From positions 1 through 7,684 of the forward strand of contig JACREV010000188.1 in NCBI GenBank assembly GCA_016218095.1: a stretch of DNA of 7,684 bases. The letters run 5' to 3'. This document shows, piece after piece, positions 1 through 5,892 of this stretch (the first letter of the stretch is position 1; the number at the start of each line of letters is the position of its first letter). The position numbers were made by a program, and so were the translations under genes. The stretch comes from Deltaproteobacteria bacterium. GTDB taxonomy: Bacteria; Desulfobacterota; GWC2-55-46. The notes beneath the pieces are model-generated. The model saw only the letters and a program-made list of their open reading frames with translations, was not told the origin of the DNA and made no database searches.

Positions 1-174
1 CCTCTGTCCGGCCGGGAGGTTCCTGTCGGCGACGGCCTCGCCTTTGACGATTATCGAGCCTGTCAAGAACGCCTGCCTCGGGTCGGTCGTGACCTGCGGC
101 ATGACCTCTGCCCAGGCCGCAACGGCGAAAAGGAACAGGACTACCGGTATGACAATGGCATTGAGTCTTCTCAT
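1..174 (-). CDS. Exported protein, N-terminal part only (possible LPP20/FlgP-like)
   Basis: Only the first 58 codons are inside the window; the gene continues past the left edge. The ATG is preceded by GGAGG (179-183) with a 4-nt spacer, which fixes the start. Residues 1-22 form a signal peptide: MRR, a hydrophobic core (about residues 6-20), then A-W-A with probable signal peptidase I cleavage before Glu23. No lipobox Cys is seen, so it is probably periplasmic or outer-membrane rather than a lipoprotein. After residue 38 comes a G-S-I-I-V-K-G-E-A-V-A segment followed by L-P-A-G-Q-R. This resembles the strand that precedes the AlRAAklDAyRnL helix of LPP20/FlgP-type proteins, but that decisive helix would lie outside the window, so the family call is inference only. 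It sits 52 nt downstream of the SLH lipoprotein gene on the same strand and is probably the next gene of that operon. Confidence 0.75.
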   Translation of the reverse strand, partial: MRRLNAIVIPVVLFLFAVAAWAEVMPQVTTDPRQAFLTGSIIVKGEAVADRNLPAGQR

Positions 175-226
175 CCTTCCTCCTTCAGGTGGCTTATACC
201 CTAAAAACGGGATTTTTACCGTGACT
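175..226 (-). other. Short intergenic spacer with a weak AT hairpin
   Basis: The 52-nt gap between the SLH lipoprotein gene and the next exported-protein gene holds a small inverted repeat, taaaaa (202-207) against ttttta (213-218). It is A/T-only, has a 5-nt loop and no convincing U-tract beyond its own arm. I see no good promoter, so read-through to the next gene is the simplest reading. Confidence 0.35.
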
Positions 227-1438
227 TTAATGTATGTTCAGGTGCTGTCTTAGGACCCTGACGGCAAGCACCGCCTCGGCCCCGTCTACCGCGTCGTTCG
301 GCCTGAACTCCCCGGAGAGCTCCCCTTCCATGATGTTCCTCGTCGTCACATTCATGATGGCGTTGTACCACGCCGACGACGGCGTGACGTCCGGGAACGG
401 TGACTTCTCGTGGCCGAAAAAGGCTGTGGCGAGATTTTCATCCCCAGTAATCTTTAAGAGCACGTCCTCGATGACAAAGGCGAGCTCCTTCCTCGTCACG
501 GGGTTCTCGGGCTTGAAGAGATAGGCCTTCGTCGTCTCGTCGTATATCGGCTCAAGTCCCCTCACGTTCCACTTCATGAGGGTCTCCGCCTCTTCCCTGA
601 ACTGGTTGTTCAGCATGTCGGCCGGGACGAACTCGGCCTTCTTTTTATCGGCCATCGCGAGCGGGATCCTCCCGGCGAAGAGCTTGTTTATCTTGAGCTC
701 GTCTACGAGGAGCGCGGCCATGTCGGCCCTCCCGACGGAATCCTTTACCGCTATTTCCCTGCCCACGTCGCCGAGCGTGATGCCGGCCAGCGCCCTTACG
801 ATCTTATCGGTCTTCTTCCACGCCTTGTCCGAGGGCGCGGCCCACTTGGATTCGGCCTTGGCAGAGAGGACCTCGCTGAACATGTCCCGCGCCCTCTGGA
901 ACTCGCGTGCCTCGAGGAACGCGGCCCCCATGAAGTAGCTCGCGGCCTCCCTCCCGTCGTAGTAGACAAGCTTTCTCTCGTCGACCTTGAGCTTCAACGC
1001 GTCCCTGTAGTCGTCCTCTACTTCATTGAGCCAGCCCTTCGAGGACTTGAGCATCGTATAGACGCGCATGGAGGCGAGGTGGTAGGCGAACTCGTCCTCG
1101 GGCCTCGATGCGTTCTTGTACGCGGCCTTTAAATGATCGTTGGCGCGCTCGGCGTCTACCTTCCTGTAGGCGTTGTCTTTTTTGGCGACGGCCCTCATCG
1201 CTTCGACTATGGCGAGCCCGGCGTGCGCGGGCCCGTAGGATGCGTCGCAGTAAGAGGCGCGCTCGAATTTGGAAGCCGCCTCGTCTATCTTCTTCTGGTC
1301 AAGGAGCTCCATGCCTACACGGTAGTGGTGGGCCGGGTTATCCTCTACGCCGTCGCACTTCGGCATCTGCTTGGCGCACCCGGAAAAGACAAAGACCGCC
1401 AGCAGCAGGAAAGAAAATGCGCCCAAGAGCCTATTCAT
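227..1438 (-). CDS. Outer-membrane lipoprotein with TPR-like and SLH domains
   Basis: The product has 403 aa. The ATG at 1438 is chosen because GGAGG (1444-1448) lies 5 nt upstream; an in-frame TTG at 1441 would leave only 2 nt. The first 21 residues form a lipoprotein signal ending in F-S-G-C (Cys21). Residues about 34-80 read as a TPR-like helical pair (Y-R-V-G-M-E-L-L-D-Q-K-K-I-D-E-A-A-S-K-F-E-R-A), with a second around 166-190 (Y-F-M-G-A-A-F-L-E-A-R-E-F-Q-R-A). The C-terminal half contains SLH-type repeats: a degenerate one near 233-255, one at about 270-330 with V-T-R-K-E-L, and the clearest at 346-398 (F-P-D-V, W-Y-N-A-I, F-R-P-N-D). SLH repeats bind peptidoglycan-linked polymers, so the protein may tether the outer membrane to the wall while its TPRs bind a partner. 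Its ribosome-binding site overlaps the TAG stop of the upstream CsgG-like gene, implying coupled translation. Confidence 0.9.
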   Translation of the reverse strand: MNRLLGAFSFLLLAVFVFSGCAKQMPKCDGVEDNPAHHYRVGMELLDQKKIDEAASKFERASYCDASYGPAHAGLAIVEAMRAVAKKDNAYRKVDAERANDHLKAAYKNASRPEDEFAYHLASMRVYTMLKSSKGWLNEVEDDYRDALKLKVDERKLVYYDGREAASYFMGAAFLEAREFQRARDMFSEVLSAKAESKWAAPSDKAWKKTDKIVRALAGITLGDVGREIAVKDSVGRADMAALLVDELKINKLFAGRIPLAMADKKKAEFVPADMLNNQFREEAETLMKWNVRGLEPIYDETTKAYLFKPENPVTRKELAFVIEDVLLKITGDENLATAFFGHEKSPFPDVTPSSAWYNAIMNVTTRNIMEGELSGEFRPNDAVDGAEAVLAVRVLRQHLNIH

Positions 1439-1443
1439 CAAAA

Positions 1444-1448
1444 CCTCC
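1444..1448 (-). promoter_or_regulatory. Ribosome binding site that fixes the SLH lipoprotein start
   Basis: Minus-strand GGAGG lies 5 nt before ATG at 1438 and shares its first base with the TAG stop (1448-1450) of the CsgG-family gene. It rules out the earlier TTG at 1441, and suggests that ribosomes ending on the upstream gene reinitiate here. Confidence 0.75.
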
Positions 1449-2413
1449 TATTTTAAGACCTTGACTACGTCCCCGGCCTGAAAACCCGCGCCGGACTTTA
1501 CAGACGCCTCAGATATCTTCTCATTCTGGTGCGCCGTTATTATCACCTCTCCTATGAGCCTGTCCCTCTTGCCGAGCGACCTCCCCGTATCCGGGTCTAT
1601 GAGCTCGGCCCCGGGCCTGTAGACGCCGAGGACGGTGCCCGGCTCAAGGCGGGACTTCGTCCCAGCCCTTATGACGACAGCGCCCGGCTCGACGAGCACC
1701 ACCCTTGTAGTAAAGGGGATGGAGTTGAGCTTCTCTATCACCTTCGTCATCGCCTTTGAAAGGGCGTCCCGAAGAGCGCCGTCACGGAGCCCCGGATCGG
1801 CCGTCGACCTCGATCCCATGCCGAGGACGCCGCCGGTCTTTTTCCTGTACTCGCCGACGCCGGATTCCGAGACGAGGCTCATGCCGGTAGAGATGTCCAC
1901 GAGCGAATAATCGACCTGCACGCGCGCTATGCGGGTCTTGCTTTGTGCCAGGAGCACGTCCGAGGACTCCTCAAGCTCCGAGTAAGACGTTATCGCGCCG
2001 GTTATTCTGAAGTCCACCGACTCGAACCCAACGGATGCGTCCTTCTTGCCGGTCTTGACCGCCCCGGACTGCTGGAGCTCGATCAACCTCTCCTGCTCGC
2101 GCATCTCGTCCCTTGTGAGCACTACGGGCTCGAGCCCGGACTGCTTGACGATGGTCCTCAAGATCTCCGTCGCCGACTCCCCTATCCCTATGACCCTCGA
2201 CGGCGTCCTGTTGTCGAAGTGGAGTATCGCTATATTGTACTCGGGGCCTCTGTAGAGCCCGCCCGCTGTCTCAAGCCTCTGTGTCTGTCCGGTGAGCGTT
2301 ACGTCGTCTTTTACCGCGCCGGTCGTCGTAGGGGTGCACCCCCCGAGGAACGGAGAAAAAAGGAGCGCTGACGCGAAGAGCGCGGCACCCCCTGTCTTAA
2401 GGCTTTTTATCAT
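1448..2413 (-). CDS. CsgG/HfaB-family lipoprotein with C-terminal FlgT_C-like domain
   Basis: The product has 321 aa. The start at 2413 is set by GGAGG (2421-2425) with a 7-nt spacer; upstream in-frame ATGs lack such a site. The lipobox is F-L-G-G-C with Cys26. Residues about 58-232 match the CsgG family: Y-N-I-A-I-L-H-F-D-N-R-T, then a helix with E-S-A-T-E-I-L, V-V-L-T-R-D-E-M-R-E-Q-E-R-L, the D-F-R-I-T-G-A-I-T-S-Y strand, and V-D-Y-S-L-V-D-I-S-T-G-M. CsgG itself forms an outer-membrane export pore for curli, but many relatives have no curli genes nearby and unknown roles. Residues about 235-320 form an extra domain with V-V-I-R-A-G, L-E-P-G-T-V-L-G-V-Y-R, D-P-D-T-G-R-S-L-G, I-G-E-V-I-I-T and G-D-V-V-K-V. 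This order resembles the C-terminal domain of flagellar protein FlgT (from memory, not searched). It lies 41 nt after the GNA1162-like gene and 9 nt before the SLH gene. Confidence 0.9.
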   Translation of the reverse strand: MIKSLKTGGAALFASALLFSPFLGGCTPTTTGAVKDDVTLTGQTQRLETAGGLYRGPEYNIAILHFDNRTPSRVIGIGESATEILRTIVKQSGLEPVVLTRDEMREQERLIELQQSGAVKTGKKDASVGFESVDFRITGAITSYSELEESSDVLLAQSKTRIARVQVDYSLVDISTGMSLVSESGVGEYRKKTGGVLGMGSRSTADPGLRDGALRDALSKAMTKVIEKLNSIPFTTRVVLVEPGAVVIRAGTKSRLEPGTVLGVYRPGAELIDPDTGRSLGKRDRLIGEVIITAHQNEKISEASVKSGAGFQAGDVVKVLK

Positions 2414-2454
2414 AGGTATACCTCCGTTTACCATGTTTTTAAGTCTCCCCGGTC

Positions 2455-3288
2455 TCATCTCCACGGCGGCGGGATCGGCCTTCCCGGCGGAGGAGGCGGC
2501 GGGAAATCCCTGGGCCTCGGCTCCTCTACAGGCTCGACCGCCTTTGCGGTCCCGGGCCCGGCGGGAAAACTCGCCATGAGCTTGTTTATCATCTCGTCGG
2601 TCTCGAACTTAAGGTGCACGCCGAGAGCCTTGGAGAAGAGCTTCTCTCCTATGGCTATCATCGCGGCGTCCTCTACCTTCTCGGTCTTCCCGGCCCTGAG
2701 TAACTGCCAGTCCGAGAGGCCGGGTATTTCAGAGAGCCCCTTTATGTCCTTGAAGTCCTCTATACCGTCCCCCTTTATCTCTTTAAGGAGCGTCACCCCC
2801 GCGCCGATGTCGCCGCCGGCTATCCCGCTCTTGACGCCCATGCCCCTCGCCCAGACGACGTGGCCGGACTTTACGTCCACGAGCTTGAAGGCGGCCCTCA
2901 CCTTCTTCATATTATAGAGGCCGGTCGTGACGTCGTCGAAGTTCAGGAGATACCCGTATATGACGCCGTCGACTCCGAGCGTTTCGCCGAGCTCCTTTGG
3001 GGTGGTAAGCTCCAATTGGCTCCCGAGCGTTATGCCCATCCTGTCCATGAGGGTCTGGTCGACCTCGGTGAGGGGCTTAGGGAGGTAGTTCATGTTATCG
3101 AGCCTCCGGAAGAGCTCCTCCCTGACGGTCTTCGGCCCGTCGACGTCGTTCGTCGCGTTATACATCGGTAGAAGCGCTACGGTATAGACCGGGTTTGACG
3201 GGTTAGGCCGCACGCGCCTTTGCGGCGCGGCGCAGGCCGCTACGACCAGGAGAAGCACGACCGACAGGACAAAAAACTTTTTCCGCAT
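2455..3288 (-). CDS. GNA1162/DUF799-family lipoprotein with proline-rich tail
   Basis: The product has 277 aa. The ATG at 3288 is chosen over two upstream in-frame ATGs (3321, 3303) because AGGAG (3295-3299) lies 6 nt before it and because it gives a clean lipoprotein signal: M-R-K-K, a hydrophobic run, V-A-A-C with Cys19. Residues about 33-225 resemble the putative lipoprotein family known from Neisseria GNA1162 (DUF799): V-A-L-L-P-M-Y-N-A-T-N-D-V-D-G-P, a helix with R-E-E-L-F-R-R-L, V-D-Q-T-L-M-D-R-M-G-I-T, L-G-E-T-L-G-V-D-G-V-I-Y-G and V-V-W-A-R-G. That family is often encoded beside CsgG-like lipoproteins, as here; its biochemical role is not established. The last 36 residues are rich in Pro (a run of six at 263-268, then P-I-P-P-P-W-R), which is an addition to the globular core and could be an extended or binding tail. 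Confidence 0.88.
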   Translation of the reverse strand: MRKKFFVLSVVLLLVVAACAAPQRRVRPNPSNPVYTVALLPMYNATNDVDGPKTVREELFRRLDNMNYLPKPLTEVDQTLMDRMGITLGSQLELTTPKELGETLGVDGVIYGYLLNFDDVTTGLYNMKKVRAAFKLVDVKSGHVVWARGMGVKSGIAGGDIGAGVTLLKEIKGDGIEDFKDIKGLSEIPGLSDWQLLRAGKTEKVEDAAMIAIGEKLFSKALGVHLKFETDEMINKLMASFPAGPGTAKAVEPVEEPRPRDFPPPPPPGRPIPPPWR

Positions 3289-3294
3289 CTTAAG

Positions 3295-3299
3295 CTCCT
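3295..3299 (-). promoter_or_regulatory. Ribosome binding site that fixes the GNA1162-like start
   Basis: Minus-strand AGGAG with a 6-nt spacer (CTTAAG) precedes ATG at 3288. It selects the third in-frame Met (M-R-K-K-F-F) over longer starts that would put polar residues in front of the lipoprotein signal. Confidence 0.7.
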
Positions 3300-3326
3300 T
3301 CATTTCGCACCTGAAAGGCACCTGTC

Positions 3327-4556
3327 TCAGGGCCTCTGCGGTTCATCCTCTATAGCCGCCTCTATGGTGTTGGCGGTAGTCCTCGTGACCTTGAGTCTCA
3401 AGCCGAGCCTTGCTATATCGTCGGCGATCGCCTGGGCTGTAAGCCTTGAGTCGAGTTCGAGGGTAGCGGTACCGCCCTCGAACCTCCTCTGGTAAACGGC
3501 GGAGACGCCGCGGACCCTCCCCTTGATGGCGTTCTTGATCTCCGTAAGCCTCTTATAATCGGTAATGTTCTCTATCTTCAATGTCACGGATTGAGGCCCG
3601 AGCGACCACTTCGCCGCTATCTGCGCGATGAGCTTGTCGCTTAAGTCTGTCGCCGCCTTTGACAACGCCTCTGTCCCGCCCGTGACCTCGGATATGTGCC
3701 GTGAGACACCGTGTCCCTTTGCGGAGCCGAGGACTACGCCGTCGTCTACCCTGACCGCCTGGGCTGTTATGTCGGCTATGTAAGAGCCTACGTTTGACCC
3801 AGGCGTCCGCGGGCCAACGGTGGCCAGCGCCTTGCCGAATACCACGACCTCGGCGTTAAAGACGCTCCCTACGCGCGCGGCCCCCTTGCTCGTCAGGTCC
3901 TCTACCCTGAAGGCGTCCTCTATGACGACGGTCCCGGCGGATGAGTCGACCACATTGAAGCCCTTTTCTAAAAACTTCTCCTTGAGCGAGGCCTCGGCAG
4001 AGGACATGTCTATGGCTTCCCCCCTGTACTCGGACCTCCCCCACCACCAGAAGGCGTAATACCTCCTGCCGATGTTCTTCTCGGCTATCATGAAGAGGAC
4101 CCTCGGCCGCTCGGCCTTTACCTGCAGTAGCCCCATCGCCCCGAGGTCTTCCTTTATATCGCCTAAGGCCACGACCGCCCTCACCGTCGCCTGATAGAGC
4201 CCCGGAGACTGGACCTCGCGTATGACCGTATACGAGCGTATGTACCCGGCGGTCTTGGTATAGACGTTGTCACGGAGCGGCTGGTAATTCTCGACGAGCG
4301 TATCTGAGGCTACGAGCGTGCCGACGGCCTGCTCGACTGCCTTTCTCAAAGCATCGGCAATCGCGGCGTCCCTAGCCAGCGCGATATTGCCGCCTGAGAC
4401 AGAGGCTATGCCGGTAGACTCGACCGTCCTTTCGAGCGGCTCATCCGCGAATGAATTTGTGAATGGGATTGAGAAGATGGCGAGTATTACGAGGATGAGA
4501 GCGAGTGAAGCGCGTTTCAAGAGGAGACTTGCAGGCCTTTCGGACCCGTGTTGCAT
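3327..4556 (-). CDS. Secreted protein with FlgT N-terminal-like domain
   Basis: The product has 409 aa and is the first gene of the envelope operon, ending 38 nt before the next start. GGAGG (4561-4565) precedes the ATG with a short 4-nt spacer. Residues 1-37 form a long signal peptide (hydrophobic 17-33) with probable cleavage at S-F-A/D-E-P. Residues about 45-135 match the FlgT N-terminal domain pattern: G-I-A-S-V-S-G-G-N-I-A-L-A-R-D-A-A-I, A-L-R-K-A-V-E-Q-A-V-G-T, G-Y-I-R-S-Y and Y-Q-A-T-V-R-A-V-V. Residues about 150-320 form a mixed alpha/beta middle region (V-L-F-M-I-A-E-K-N-I-G, V-V-V-F-G-K-A) that may match the FlgT middle domain, with an unusual aromatic patch Y-Y-A-F-W-W-W at 166-172. 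Residues about 325-398 look like a small beta-alpha-beta-beta-alpha-beta domain. FlgT belongs to the sodium-driven flagellar basal-body H-ring in Vibrio, but this domain is widespread in bacteria without that motor, so a flagellar role is not assured. Confidence 0.85.
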   Translation of the reverse strand: MQHGSERPASLLLKRASLALILVILAIFSIPFTNSFADEPLERTVESTGIASVSGGNIALARDAAIADALRKAVEQAVGTLVASDTLVENYQPLRDNVYTKTAGYIRSYTVIREVQSPGLYQATVRAVVALGDIKEDLGAMGLLQVKAERPRVLFMIAEKNIGRRYYAFWWWGRSEYRGEAIDMSSAEASLKEKFLEKGFNVVDSSAGTVVIEDAFRVEDLTSKGAARVGSVFNAEVVVFGKALATVGPRTPGSNVGSYIADITAQAVRVDDGVVLGSAKGHGVSRHISEVTGGTEALSKAATDLSDKLIAQIAAKWSLGPQSVTLKIENITDYKRLTEIKNAIKGRVRGVSAVYQRRFEGGTATLELDSRLTAQAIADDIARLGLRLKVTRTTANTIEAAIEDEPQRP

Positions 4557-4681
4557 AAGACCTCCGTAATGTTTTGACCGCGGGGCCGCTGGATCGCGGA
4601 GCCTTGAGCGGCGGCCATCGTTACGGAGTATATATCACATTTCCAGCGGCAAGTCCATTGTGGCCGAAGGGTTTGCGGGGC
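4557..4681 (-). promoter_or_regulatory. Leader of the envelope operon with crossing inverted repeats
   Basis: This 125-nt gap separates the pilin stop from the FlgT_N-like start. It holds two perfect inverted repeats: ctccgtaa (4562-4569) with ttacggag (4621-4628), and gccgctgga (4585-4593) with tccagcggc (4642-4650). Their arms interleave, so they cannot form simple nested hairpins. A third, competing partner for the second repeat, agcggc, is at 4607-4612. The arm at 4562-4569 covers the ribosome-binding site of the downstream gene. I see no U-tract terminator after the pilin gene. Confidence 0.5.
4629..4657 (-). promoter_or_regulatory. Candidate sigma-70 promoter for the envelope operon
   Basis: On the minus strand, TGGACT (4657-4652; four of six matches to TTGACA) and TATATA (4634-4629; four of six to TATAAT) are separated by exactly 17 nt. 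A TGA directly before the -10 gives an extended -10 element. The predicted start near 4622 leaves a leader of about 66 nt before the FlgT_N-like ATG. This rests on pattern matching only. Confidence 0.42.
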
Positions 4682-5158
4682 CTAAACCGGCGGGCTCGCG
4701 GAGGTGGCCGGAGCGCCTGTCTCAAACCTTATTACACCAGTCTCGTCGACGAAAAACCAGCGCACGGAAGCGGAACCGTCGAGCGGGTTCGCGTTCACCG
4801 TCCAGTACGGGATGCCGCCGGCCACGCCTGATGCGAGCGTGAACCTGTAATCGTGCTCGTCCCTCGTGGCTGTTCCCGCGGCAGGGGACAAAATACCGGT
4901 CGCGACGAGGTCCTGGAAGTCGCCCGAGTAGAGCCCTGTCGGGTCGCCGAGCCTGTGGACCTCCTCCGCCTTCCTTATCTTGGAGAGCATCGTAATGACC
5001 GCCGTCTCCCTCGCCTTCTGGATGAAGGACGTGTACGCGGGGATGGCTATGATGGCGAGTATGCCGAGTATGCCGAATACGAAGAGGAGCTCGATGACGG
5101 TAAAACCCTTTGCTCGGATCAAAGCGTCGCCTGAACGTATCGGACGGATTACCGTCAT
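4682..5158 (-). CDS. Type IV pilin-like protein (prepilin-type N-terminus)
   Basis: The product has 158 aa. It has the class III signal K-G/F-T-V-I-E-L-L: cleavage by prepilin peptidase after Gly18, Phe19 as +1, the conserved Glu23 at +5, and a hydrophobic helix to about residue 41 with Pro40 at +22. The mature protein is about 140 aa. The globular part has no cysteine, so it lacks the disulfide loop of Neisseria/Pseudomonas pilins, and ends in a strand with W-F-F-V-D-E-T-G-V-I-R-F followed by a Thr/Ser/Pro tail. It may be a major pilin or a minor pilin/pseudopilin; no assembly ATPase, platform or secretin gene is in view. The ATG overlaps the stop of the HAMP gene (ATGA), with AGGGG 9 nt upstream. 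An in-frame TTG at 5122 would give a 6-residue leader, more typical of type IVa pilins, but its ribosome-binding site is weak. Confidence 0.88.
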   Translation of the reverse strand: MTVIRPIRSGDALIRAKGFTVIELLFVFGILGILAIIAIPAYTSFIQKARETAVITMLSKIRKAEEVHRLGDPTGLYSGDFQDLVATGILSPAAGTATRDEHDYRFTLASGVAGGIPYWTVNANPLDGSASVRWFFVDETGVIRFETGAPATSASPPV

Positions 5159-5721
5159 TTCCGGAATCCCCTGCTGTTCAATTCCGTTATTATCGATCGT
5201 ATATGGAGCTTGACGTCCTCGGGGTACTTCGCGCCCTCGGCGTCGAGCATGGCCTGGACCGTCTCGAGCCTGTTCTTTATGTCCTCGAAGGACTGGGCGG
5301 CCCTGTTCCTGTCAAGCTCCAAAGAGGCGGAGAGCTCGTTCAAGAGCCCTTCCATCTCCTTGAACTCATCTCCCTTCCTTATCCTTATCCGCGAGCCGTA
5401 ATCCCCTCTTATAAGGCCTTTTACCAGGACCTCGAACCTGTACATGGGCCCCACGACCTTGTGGGAGGAGAATATAGCGTGTATGCCCGCGAGCATGGCG
5501 GCCACGAAGAGGCCTATCCAGACCCTCTTGTGTAGATAGAGTACGATAGCCGAGATCCTCGTCTGCTCCTCGAGGTCGGTCGCGTAATTGAGGTCCTGGT
5601 ACAGCGGGTAGAAGATGATGAACCCGAGTATTACCGAATAGGTGATGATGTAGATGAAAAGGCTCATGGCGAGCCTTATCTGGTACTGGTTTACGATGAT
5701 CTTTCTGCGGGTAAACGCCAT
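5155..5721 (-). CDS. Two-TM HAMP-domain membrane protein
   Basis: The product has 188 aa. The ATG at 5721 follows GGAG (5729-5732) with a 7-nt spacer; a longer in-frame extension to 5844 has no hydrophobic or conserved content. TM1 spans about 17-40 and TM2 about 68-86, with an extracytoplasmic loop of only about 27 residues and no room for a sensory domain. A HAMP domain follows at about 87-138 (H-K-V-V-G-P-M-Y-R-F-E, then R-K-G-D-E-F-K-E-M-E-G-L-L-N-E-L), then a helical, probably coiled-coil segment to about residue 165. There is no methyl-accepting signalling tip, kinase or GGDEF output. It resembles the membrane half of a chemoreceptor. The ATGA overlap with the pilin gene suggests that the two products are made and perhaps used together, for example in pilus assembly or surface sensing, which is inference. 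Confidence 0.85.
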   Translation of the reverse strand: MAFTRRKIIVNQYQIRLAMSLFIYIITYSVILGFIIFYPLYQDLNYATDLEEQTRISAIVLYLHKRVWIGLFVAAMLAGIHAIFSSHKVVGPMYRFEVLVKGLIRGDYGSRIRIRKGDEFKEMEGLLNELSASLELDRNRAAQSFEDIKNRLETVQAMLDAEGAKYPEDVKLHIRSIITELNSRGFRK

Positions 5722-5767
5722 CAATACTCTCCGTTTTGAGTGTAATAAGAACCGGTCAAGATGGGGC

Positions 5768-5781
5768 GAGTCCCGCGACTC
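5768..5781 (-). repeat. Small perfect hairpin, GAGTC stem
   Basis: The sequence gagtc (5768-5772), ccgc loop, gactc (5777-5781) is a perfect 5-bp stem with a tetraloop. It lies about 46 nt before the HAMP start, in its probable mRNA leader. Confidence 0.45.
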
Positions 5782-5814
5782 TGATCTCGAATAATCACAT
5801 GGCTGCGCGGGCGA

Positions 5815-5838
5815 GGCTGTGCGCGAACGCACACAGCC
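5815..5838 (-). repeat. Strong hairpin downstream of the amidohydrolase
   Basis: Arms ggctgtgcg (5815-5823) and cgcacacagcc (5828-5838) form a GC-rich stem of about 9 bp with one G-T wobble and a 6-nt loop. It starts 54 nt past the amidohydrolase stop. It could slow or stabilise a 3' end, but without a U-tract it is not a classical intrinsic terminator. Confidence 0.45.
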
Positions 5839-5892
5839 GCTCAATTGAAATGATATGCGATTACGGTTTTTTTATCAAGAGGGGCCGGGGGC

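Larger units (their letters stand above)
5722..5892 (-). other. 171-nt intergenic region with two hairpins
   Basis: This gap lies between the amidohydrolase stop and the HAMP start. It contains an 11-residue A/T stretch beside the amidohydrolase end, a small palindrome tcaattga (5841-5848), and the two hairpins listed separately. Neither hairpin is followed by a U-run on the minus strand. No convincing -35/-10 pair was found, although the pilin pair must have a promoter somewhere upstream. Confidence 0.5.

Noticed and set aside
1133..2371. Long plus-strand open frames opposite the lipoprotein genes
   Set aside because: They are antisense shadows of GC-rich coding DNA; their proteins are Arg/Pro/Leu-rich with no domains, while the minus strand has signals, lipoboxes and families.
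1448..2413. Curli secretion system
   Set aside because: Only a CsgG-family protein is present; no CsgA/B/E/F-like genes are in view and the protein has an extra domain absent from curli CsgG.
5722..5844. A 41-residue N-terminal extension of the HAMP protein
   Set aside because: It runs through the hairpin region, lacks conserved or hydrophobic content, and the ATG at 5721 has a proper GGAG.
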